Source: Cristatella mucedo (taxonomy: Eukaryota > Bryozoa > Phylactolaemata > Cristatellidae). From it: a stretch of 64,000 nucleotides of DNA. The notes below the pieces were generated by a model that was not told the origin of the DNA, did not search any database, and was given only the letters and a program-made list of their open reading frames with translations. The stretch covers positions 577,001-641,000 of the forward strand of contig WPIO01000015.1 of the NCBI GenBank assembly GCA_009760855.2, written 5' to 3'. This document shows positions 11,006 to 22,045 of this stretch, piece by piece. Numbering within the stretch: the stretch's first letter is position 1; each line of letters opens with the position of its first letter. The position numbers and the translations under genes are program-made.

Positions 11006-11779
11006 ATGTATGCAAATGTGTATATATAAGCGGCTAGCGTGCTGGATGAAACTCAGTCATCGCATGACACGGATTGAATACGATTAAAACGTGACATTTA
11101 AATGGTGTCACTACCTTATCTGCCATCCGCAGGAAAAGCTCCTCTATCAACCAGAGTAATAAAACAGGACTCGTTGCTCTCCATCTACTTACCCTAGGCT
11201 TAGAAGTGACATTAAACGTCAAGATGATACTAGCAGCAGAGTTACCTCTGACAGACTGAGTTGTCTGCTCTACAATCCCACTTATTGGTATACATAGGCT
11301 TGCTAAAATTCTCAAACAAATATTCGCAGAAGTACTTTAAAATTCAACAGCAAAGAAATTGAAAGGAGGGGTGCAGCTCAATTGTTGAGGGCAATGAGAC
11401 CAACAGTGTAGCTTCTTAGCAGTCGCCTTTTGAACCTGTTGTCGCAATAATCAGGTCAGGTGCCGCTTCAATAGGCATGCTAGTCCTCATTCATAGCGAG
11501 AAAGAAACTATAGGTTTTATCGTTTAGAGCGTACGCGCAGGCGAACGCATGAACGAATGGGTTAAAAGTTAAAGGTGTCGTGCTTACGACTTCGTAGCAT
11601 GTGCGGTATCGAAGAGCCAGGCCAGCTACCAAAGGTAGCATTGGCTTAAGCAAAGCTGTCTAATCCTCTGCATCTCTTGATAGTGCCGGTGAGACTCACT
11701 TTACTCACTGATGGGCACGGTTGCCTAGGGAATTAGCTCCTTAAAAATGTTTGCACTGGCTTGAAGGCGTGCATTGGAT

Positions 11780-12870
11780 TTTATTCTATCAAAAAACCCA
11801 CTACTTTGATCCGTCCCAGCGCTTCAGCTCGTCGAATTCTCTCAACACTCTTGCTGCATGTATTAATGACATCAGCGTATGGATGGAGGCAAAATTTCTT
11901 AAATTGAAATATAATGCAACTAAATTACTACTTATAGGCAAATCAATTTTGATTCAGAAATTAGTAAGGCTAACGCTCAAAATAAGCTCTTCCAGCATAT
12001 TTCCTGTTGAATCTGCACGAAATCTGGATGTCATGTTACAAAGTGACCTTTCATTAGACACCCACATCAGCTCCACAGTCAAGTCTGCCTACTTTCAGCC
12101 ACATAACATTGCTAAAATTCGGGCTTGTTTAGACAGGGATACCACATCTAAATTAGTCTACACATTTGTGACAACTCGTCTCGGCTCTTGTAAATCACTA
12201 CTTGCTGGTCTACTGGTCTGTGCAATCAGGAGCTTATTGCTGGTTCAAAACTCTGCACCTAGGCTTGTCTGTCGTGAGGTTCACAGTTGCCACATTACAC
12301 CACTTCTCGCCGACCTGCACTGGCTTCCAGTCAAGCAATGCGTCAACTTCAATGTCTTGGTACTCACTTTTAGGTCGCTTCATTCTGGGGCTACAGCTTA
12401 CCTATCAGATCTACTCCCCAACCAGGCTAAGCGTCGTCCCACTCGCCTTTCCGAATCTAGTTGTTTACCTATACCTTGTAAAAACCTTAAATCCTTCAGA
12501 GACCGTTACTTCGTATGCTTCCAAAGCCTGGATCTCACTCCCGACTTGCTTTGCGACATTACCTGACTGTTCCTTATTTAAAAAATATAAATATAATAAA
12601 CGCACCTATTTATCACAGCATTTAGTGGGTCCCGTGATTCGTCTTTTATATGCCGATGCGTGCTGACACTGTGCGTGCTGCCACTAACCAAATTTCCATG
12701 CGGACCCTGTGCATATCACCCTTAACAATGACATTCTTGTTGTCTTTGAAGCATGCTACCACTAACCATTCGATCGTGCTTCAAATTTCCTCTGCAGCAA
12801 ATGTTAAAGCACCTAGAAAGAGATTGAGCTTAATTGAATGTATTGTTATTATTATTTTTATTAATATTAC
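11780..12870 (+). mobile_element. LINE family A, RT C-terminal half and 3' end (3' flank of gene A)
   Basis: Open frame 11751-12566 covers the RT thumb region (KFLKLKYNATKLLLIGK, LLADLHWLPVKQ), then frame-shifted LKTHLF sequence, 3' UTR and (ATT)n tail. It shares tail and left flank with gene B's flank, where the middle is deleted, so insertion predates the duplication. The tail offers AATAAA on the minus strand (12857-12862). Confidence 0.8.
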
Positions 12871-13242
12871 AAACACACAGAATTTTTAAATACTTGCTCA
12901 GTCGGTGATAGTTTGGCTGCTAGTCAAGAAAAAGGCTGTGACCTGATAACTTTAGCGAGGAGAGCTTAATTTGACGTCATTTAATCCCAGAGCAACATGT
13001 AAGGCGAGAGTCGGGGTTAAGATGCTTTTATGGGACAATGCTGCATGCAGCTACTGGAAAATGGCACAGAAAGTCGATTGCTTCACAAATTGTGGCTTGA
13101 TGTCAATGGCTCGCTGCTATACACTGGTCACACGAAAAGTCTCTTCTACAGTGCCACAGAATCTTTCATTGCTAACGCTATTTTAAATCCTGTCAAACTA
13201 GTATCACATGCTGTTATTTTCCAGCCGTGTGTCAGCTGGAAG

Positions 13243-13359
13243 TCACGCATGTCGCCGTGGACTGTAGTATAGCTTTCGACTGCCGATCGGTTGTGTAGGT
13301 CGGTAATTCTGGGTAAGGTAGTCTCCATTGACACTGACGACGCGCCGGAGAGATCGGAT
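13243..13359 (-). CDS. Gene A coding exon 7: C-terminus and stop
   Basis: Acceptor TCTATTTAG after an intron of only 103 nt; 38 codons plus TGA. Encodes IRSLRRVVS then [12 protein letters not shown], the conserved CA C-terminal motif (N-R-P-x-Q-P). The protein stops 15 residues after the last motif residue, leaving no room for a membrane anchor. Confidence 0.94.
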   Translation of the reverse strand: MRSLRRVVSVNGDYLTQNYRPTQPIGSRKLYYSPRRHA

Positions 13360-16300
13360 CTAAATAGAAAGCGACGATTTATTAGCGAAAACGGAAACTT
13401 CTTTTTTCGATGACCTTAGAACCAGAGATGTGCTGGTGAGAATAAGTGAACTATCAACTGACCTGATTCTCAGAGACGCGTAACGGGCGCATGAAAACAG
13501 TCCAGAGTACGATCTCAGTGCAAGGTGGATTAGTCAAACTTCCGCTGTACCGGAAAAAGCCTGAACGAAGGGCTTTGGCAATGAGTGACCCAAAATGCAA
13601 CCTGTGCAGTCGTTTTGATGGAATCGAGTTCTCTGTAAAGGAGGACAGAACTTTTTAAACGCAGGCCTTAGCATGATATTTGTTTACATTTGCTTTTCAC
13701 TCATTCGTGACATGCTGAGATGCACCAGTACTGAAGTTTAGTTCCCTCAGAGCATTATACAGACGAAATAATATTATTAGTATCCTTGGTATAAAATACT
13801 TCAAATGTTCTGAAAATGGAGGCAGTAAAGAGCTCGTAAAGGTACTACCTATCTGATATCAGAAACCGTTCAATTAATCAGCAGACCCATAGCCATTAAT
13901 TCCTTCCGGGTGTGATTAAACCATAACGTCGCTGACGTGGTACGTCAACATGGTAAAACCAGTAGGTCGGCCGATTCTGTAGCTCCGTACATACAGTGGT
14001 AGACGACCATCAGTGGTTATCTATCAGAGTGTGTGATCGCCGGCAGTGGGTTATACAAGATTACCCACTGCAAGACTCGAGCACACGACTTGAATGGTAA
14101 ATAGCCAGTATGAGTGCATTACTTGGCTGCCCTGAAGGCTTAGAAAGCGGGCAGGAGATGGGCCTTCATCCAAAGCTTCTCAATTCGCTTGAAACGCTGA
14201 GTTTGGGTGCTATCTTTCTTAAGGACGTCGTTTCTATATTCTAGCCATACCTCGACAAGGAAGTAGTAGTTATTACTCTCTAGCAGCTCAACGAATTCGC
14301 AGCACTTGGCTATGGCATATATATAGGTCTCAACTCGGCAGCGATTGTTCGCATTCTCTACCTGATCACGAAGTTCTGCTTGAACGACTGAGACCAACGA
14401 TCGGTCTGGCAGACGAAGCACTGGCGTGGTTTAAATCATACTTGTCTGATCGTGTTCAATCCGTGTGGTGTGGGGGTCAGGTCTCAAATATGAGAAGGGT
14501 CACCTGTGGAGTCTCTCAAGGGTCTGTACTCCGTCCCTTGCTGTTCTCCATTTATACGCAACCTCTGGGAAAAAATGATTAAGGCCCATGGAATAGAATA
14601 TCACTTCTATGCTGACGATACTCAGTTGTATTTGTCATTTAAACCGTCAGAATCTGCTGCAGCAACTGAGAAACTGAATGCTTGCCTTGCCGATATTCGA
14701 TCTTGGATGTCGGGAAACTTCCTGAAATTAAATGACGATAAAACCAAACTGCTTCTCATAGGACACCCTAAGCGTGTGGCTGGATTAAAAGGCTTTGCTG
14801 TTCTAATAGGTGATGCTATTGTGCGACCTTCACCACGTGCTCGTAATCTAGGTGTCGTGTTCGACAGCTGCCTCAATTTCAAAAGCTTCATTCAGAAGAC
14901 TGCCTCTACAGCTAGCCATCACATCCGATCCCTATCCAAGATTAGAAGCTGTCTCCCACAGTGGCTTGTAAAGAATTTAACTAGCTCTTTAGTTCTGTCT
15001 CGGCTTGATTATTGTAATTCCCTTTTGGCTGGGCTACCAAAGAAAGCTATTATGCCACTACAGCGGACTATGAATATGGCTGCAAGGCTGGTCTTCAAGT
15101 CCCAGCGGTTTGAGCACGTGTCACCTTTGCTGGAAGAGCTAGGATGGTTGCCGGTTGAGCAAAGGATACGGAGCAAAGTTCTTACGCTGACCCACAAGGC
15201 CCGCCACGGCTTGGCTCCTTCATACCTAGCTGAACTGCTGCACCAGTTTCAGCCTGTTCGCGCCCTCAGGTCCTGTGTGGACAATAAATTAGCTGTCCCG
15301 TTCCTCCGCTTAAAGACAGTTGGCGACAGAAGCTTTAGCTATGCAGGTCCTAGACTGTGGAACTCGCTTCCACAATTCTTACGCAACGACATCTACTCTC
15401 CAACTGCCGACTATGGCACATCTTTTTCAGCGGTCCTGAACTGCTACTTCTATGCTACTCACTACCTCAACTGCTCTCCTAAGTCTGCTATACTTCCCAC
15501 TTTCTCTTTGCTGCGTGAGACGAAGTCTGTTGGCTACCGAATGCGTACCGAAAGCCGCTTAGGCTGTGAGTGCGCTATACAAAACTCTCCTGCGTAACAC
15601 CCACATGGTCTTTATGACTTTGTGGAGTTACTGAGGAGATACATTACATTACATTACATTGCTTGGAGCAATTCAGGATATACATTTGCAGCCGATTAAA
15701 TAGGTATCGCTTATGCTGCGGTAGTTGGCTCTTTCGGCTTAGAGCAAACCCGGCTCACTATTAAGACGAAGTATCATGTGAAGATCCCCAACCAACTAGC
15801 AAGCTCACATAGAAAGATAGCTCAAGCCTAGTTACAAGGTTATAAACGAGCTTCACAAGTAAATATTTTGAATATTCTTTCGTGTGATGGTTCCAGGTAC
15901 TCTGCAGTGCGGACTCAGACAGCGATTCGGAACTGGAGCTATAAAAAAGATTCCTTCCCGCAAGTCTCTGCTAGTTTCCTACAAGTGTTGTACTCCGAAG
16001 ATCTAGCGATGGAGACTGAATTCACACTGAATTTCACATTGAAAGCATGCCGCAGGGCAGCCTTTTAAACCTGACTTCAAATTACCTCAGTAAAGACGTG
16101 ATGATTCTCTATAATAAAACCTATTATGTATGTTATTTAATGTATCTCCATCTGCAACTGCACAAAGCCACAAAAATACGAGGGTGTTAGCTAGTTAAGT
16201 TTTGTAGAGCTCACTCACAGCCTAAGCTGCTTTATGTAAGCGTTCGGAAGCCAACGAACGTTATCTCAGGCAACAAAGAAAAAGTGAGACACATAGCCGA

Positions 16301-19300
16301 GTTAGGAGAGCAGTTGAGGTAGTGAGTACCATGGAAGTAGCAGTTTAGGACGGCTGGAAAGGATCTGCCATAGTGGGCAGAAGGAGCCATTTCTCAAAAA
16401 CTCATTTGAGTCATCCGTGCCAACCTAAGACACAATATTCTTACCCTCACATCCAAGGCTCAGAAAAAGAAATGAGCTCTCCCACAGAAATCGATTAAAC
16501 TTCGCTGCGAAGACGAATCACTTCAAACGAGAAAACAAGAGCCGGCCTCTCTAATTCTGACATCAGTCCTGCCACTAGTTTCAGAATTCACTGCCAAGAG
16601 GCTCCAGACGCTTCAAATGAGTTGTGGTGTCGTTGCAGCTTGCCGGCGTTGCTCCGAGCTGATTCGCACTAGCCATTATAGGCTAGCCGCATTTGCCAAC
16701 ACTGAGTGCATTATAAAAAAAATTCGCAATTCCTTTCTGAAAATCCTTGGTCACGTCGTTGCTTTTTTTCGCTATGACAGCTAAATAACGCATTATACCC
16801 CGGTGGACCTATTTGCATATAGTCCAACTGATTCTCAAATCTCAGATCCGAGGCTAAAGTGAAGCTAAGTGTTACACTTTCATATATTGACCGGATGACT
16901 TTGTAAAACCTTCTGGATTAATAGGCTAATTTGAGCAATTGCAACGGTACGTATTTTCGTCAGACCAAATGTTTAAGATATTTTTCAGGGCAGTGAGTGA
17001 AGCCAAGAAAATGTTTTTCGGAACAGGCTGCTTCTGTCTATATGACGCTCGAAACTGCCCAGTGAGGAGGCGTGGTATTACTGGTGAAAATCCTAATGTT
17101 GACACTGATTTGCTAAGCTATTCCGTGAAACCTACTTCCAGACTTGATGACGATAATGGTCGTTGAAAATAATGCCAAATTCCGAATCGTTGAATTATAG
17201 TGGCCTGTTTCTTTGTCAGCCGAAGGCAACTCGTGACTCACAAACAACTAAATCAGGATATAAAACATGCTTGCACACAGGTGCTGTGCATGCGATTGAG
17301 ACATTAGCATGTGCTGTGCCGGCAATAGGTCTTACCTGTAGGTGCTTTATCTTTAATTCCTCTTATTCCTTCCGCAATTGGCTCAAAGTCAAAGTTGGCT
17401 CTTTTACTAACCTATCAAAGAAGCGTTCGATTTACAATGTCATCATTATTGGCTGCAGTTTGGCTTGCTTAATGGCAGACAGATTGGATTAAGTAGAAGC
17501 AGGCCGATCTCTGAAATATACGGCTGCCAATGATATTCGTACCAGCTAACTGCACCATATCGGAAAGCGTACAGTGCACCTCAACTGTGGCGTGCCCTTA
17601 AAGGCAGGGCCGTTCATATCGTCACTCATCTCTTTATAACCAGCTAAAGTAAACCATCTCATAACTATTTATCATGATGGTCTTTCTTTCTTTCACTAAA
17701 AATGTCTGCATAGTTAATATAAATTCGCCGAAGGTTAGCTTGTGTTGTCATTAGGTGTTGTTTCAGCCAACATTCACTAACAATGGACTTTGTTGCACAC
17801 GTGTTCATTACTTAAGTAATAGCCATTAGTTTTCGGTGGTTGTAAAGATCCAAACACTACGATGAGATGCAGTGTGTTCAAAAGTATGGGGCTCGAGCAA
17901 GTGGCTAAACTTAGAAAAATGATTTACAAGATGATACAGTAGAATTCATGCATAGAAGGTTCTGTCCTATGGTGATGGAAACTTAACTGTACTGCCAAAG
18001 AATCCGAATATCATTCATCTAGGCGTGACAATGCCTCTATACGGTATTCAGTACTTACGAGATCACACGATTGTACATATTAATTTTCTAAAAAATATGT
18101 CTAAGCTGCACAGCAGTGTCAAAATAAATTTCACAGTGCACTGTCTGCTCACTTTTTGATGACATCTAATTATTCGATTACTGGTTATTAAAAGGCTCTT
18201 TCCCGTCGCATTACTAAGATGCACTCGATGTCCGAGTGTCTGAGAGTCTCTATCTTCATGCGTCTCGCCGACATCTTTGACTTACCCGATCGATGCCATT
18301 TCCTCTGACCCCTGTTGGTCCACCTCTATGCATGAGGTGCACGGGGGCCAAGCAGGTTAACGAGGGGAAGGATCATCGGTTTTTGGCTAGTGCGGCCATG
18401 AGCTCTGGTCGTGCTAATTGACCCGAATCAGGGGTTGCATCTCTTTTACCGCTGGATCGTGGTACACACCTTTTTCTCCTAAGCTCTTTTTCCCGACAAA
18501 ATACTGCTGCTGCAGCCGTCGATCGGTGGGGCACCGAGCTTTAGATCTTGACAGGGACATGACTGGCTGGCTCCACTCGTAGGAGGCCCCTTGGGACGGT
18601 ATTCATTCTCCTCGATCTCGGAGCAAATTTGCAATGCTCTGGCCTTCTGTTTTCTGATTAACTTTTTCCAAATCATTCTCACACCCTATGCTTACCGATC
18701 GTTGTAAACGCACTCTGTTTCGAATCTTGAACGGACAGTCTCGACCTACAAGCTTCGTAGCCACAGCAGCGCCGGCTATGGCTGGACTGGCCACCTGACC
18801 CTGGTGCTGCAGTGATGTTAAGACAAGTAGACATGCTGCACCAGAGGTTACGGGGGAGGGGGCTATGACCACAGCAGTGGCCGCTGCATCCGATACGTCT
18901 CGTACAAAAGCGTGGCAATTCTTCGGCTCCCTTGGTTACAGAGCGCCAAAACCAAGCTCAACAACTGGCCGTGCTTAATTACAATGCAGTTCAAGTCACA
19001 ACGAGATTGAATTGACTCATTGAACGTTGAATTTCTCGAAACAGGCTCCGATAAAATATATCAACCCATGAACAAGCACAAGTATAGTATAAGCATGACC
19101 TTTCATAATTCATCCACTACTCAGCGAACCTGTGGTCTTCGAGCGTGTATGCGCACACTCGTTTCGAGCGATAGCTGTATTGGGGATGAACTTTGTTTGC
19201 AGCTGAACTTAGTTGAGCTAGCTTTGCCACTTCGCGGAACTTGTTGACACGTTCAGAACTCGTAATTCTTGTAGACAACGCATGACTTATAAAAGAGCTG

Positions 19301-20786
19301 AATGACATTAACTGGACACCTTCAGACAAGTTGGACTACTAACATTATTAACTGCTAGAAATCACTAGCGATTGCTTAAATATATTCTATTCTATATAAA
19401 TATATTCTAGAAACTGGGTACCTCGTATGCCATATTTAAGATCGCACGGTGGTTGGACGTCTGACGTAGTAGTTAGTCAGATGCACTCTGGGCGTCGATG
19501 GGCCCGGTGAGATCGTTCTGGGGCTGCACAGATGTGGCCGTGTACGGCTGTTGAAAAGACTGTTCTACGCACGCTGCGTGGACCAGGACTAATGCCTAAG
19601 CGCTCTCGATAGCCCTACTGCTCTCTGCTACCGTAAGTTTTAAGCCAGTGAAGCTGCTGGCACAGGAGCGGCTTCCAGGGCTCGCTGCGCCGCGTGCTTC
19701 GACGTGCCAGCTTTATTATTTCCTATTAGCAGCGTGCCGCCCGCAAGGGCTACCAACCTCAATATGCGATGCGTTGGTGGTCAAGGACCTTCGTCATGTA
19801 AACCTTGCTAAATGGTATTCCTACCAATGGCCACTACGGTTTAAGGACGACCCCGTTGTAACAGCAAAAGTAAAGCGCCTAGAAAGAGATCAAGTTCTCT
19901 GAGGGCGCTTTATCGAGTGCATTATTGTTATTACATTCTTATTCGTAACGCCGACGCGAGCTAAACCAGCCGAATTATGACGGTTAGCTGTTATTCGTGA
20001 TTGTGAAACTATGTGATGTTTTATCGCCGAGGCAGTATACAAGACAGGCCCCCAGAGATAGAGGTTAGTCAGGATTCAAGACTCGAGGTATTGGCGTTGG
20101 AGCTGAAGTGAGCTCTAGGCCACATAGTCGTAGTGTACGTCGTTGCCACTATTAAACGCCGGCAATCGTCCACTGCTGTTAAATAGACTTTTCTGCATTA
20201 TGGATATGGACTTGATGCGCCAAGGTATGAACGCTCGTCGTCGCTTCCGTGTTTCTGCTACTATCGGCAAACCTGCGTGCATTGGTGCGGCACTTACAAG
20301 TAACTAGCCGAGCTACCAGGTCCGAGCGTCACTGGTATTCGTCGCGCGCTGGCTGAGACTAGCGCCGCTTGGAGTGCTGTGCTTGCGGCCTATTTCTGAT
20401 CGGGCGTGGATGCCGCACACCACGTTTGTAACAGCATCTAGCGAGGCGCTGAACCGCTGAGGAAAACCGGAAGGCACGTTAGACTCCAGCGAGCGGCGCT
20501 TCAGCCCCTGCGATGTTCAGTCAGCTCAGACAAGGAAGAGGTCCGATTCCACTTTCGGTGTAACCACTGACGCAGCGGCGCAGCTACTGACCTTGAAAAA
20601 TACTCCAACCACAGCTAGTGCTGACGAATCGTTTTTTGCGGTCTTGGCCTGGGCGAAGCCACTGTACGAGCTCTTGTAGTGAAGTATGTGCATCTACAAG
20701 GACGGAAATGACATGCAACCCTGCCAAGCCAGTTGAAGCACACAGCCCGGCTGCCGGTGATCGCGGCTTTTCCTAGAGAGGGAGAG

Positions 20787-20837
<51 letters not shown>

Positions 20838-20845
20838 GGAGGGGG

Positions 20846-20889
<44 letters not shown>

Positions 20890-21987
20890 GAGAGGGAGAG
20901 AGAGAGAGTGACGAATAAGTGAAGACTGATATATGACGTTCCGGAAAGGGCTGCTGCTATTGTGCGACTCCAAATGAAAAACCAACCGACCGATGAATTG
21001 CACGCTAAGCAAAGGCTCCACTACTTGTTTCCATTTCTGAAGAAATTTGAGATGCATAGATTATTCGGCATGCAGCGGCGTCAGGTTGAAGCCAGTCAAA
21101 TTTTTCAGTCAAAGCAAAGAGTGCGAAGCAGAACACGCATGCCACTAGCAGAGCCGGAATTTTCATTTGCAGATTAGGCAAGACTCGTAAAATTGTTATG
21201 TGCTGTGGGACAAGACCCGCTGTATTTTCATGCAGACAGGAATAGAACCGCACTTGATAATCATTTTTAGTGCAAAATCATTAAATTTATCGGAAAGGAA
21301 CTTGATGGTTGCTTATCGAGTGCAATTGAGACACAATTTTGATAGGCGACAGCCGGGGGGGGGCGGGAAGGAATAGGGGGCGGCGCACGTCACTGCCCAG
21401 CTGCTGCTCGGAGGGAGTAGGGCAAATGCCCTTTGCTCCGTTTATGTACGATGCTCCAAAGTAAGCCCAAATATTTAACAAATTAAATCCGTAGTTTACA
21501 AAATTCAGGTCTTAATTGACCTGCAAGCAGTCTTCAATATGGACGGTTAATACATCTGTGGAGCCAAATAGCAGGAAGGAAACTTACACAGAACAAAGCA
21601 CCTCGTTTGGGAAAGAAGCATTTTTATAGTAGCATATCAGTTTTTGATGATAAGATCGGATCGGTGAGAAACCTGGCTTTTAAATGCACCATGTTGCCCC
21701 AGTTTCAACGATGAGTCGGACTTTGGCATGCAGGCGGGCTAACATAATAATAATAATAGTCCATTTTTATACCGCACTCAGAGAACTTCTTTTTAGGCAC
21801 TTTACATGGGCTGCAAAGTAAGCATGGTTGAATGGTTAGTAGTAGCATGCTCAACGACAACAAGCATAACATGGTTAGAGGTGAAGAAGCTGAGGCTACA
21901 ACGCACAAGCATCCGGTGTTCAAGGATTTGCTCAGAACACCTCAATATAACTCCAGCCTACGAATGGTCATTTTTATTTTGGCCCAG

Positions 21988-22045
<58 letters not shown>

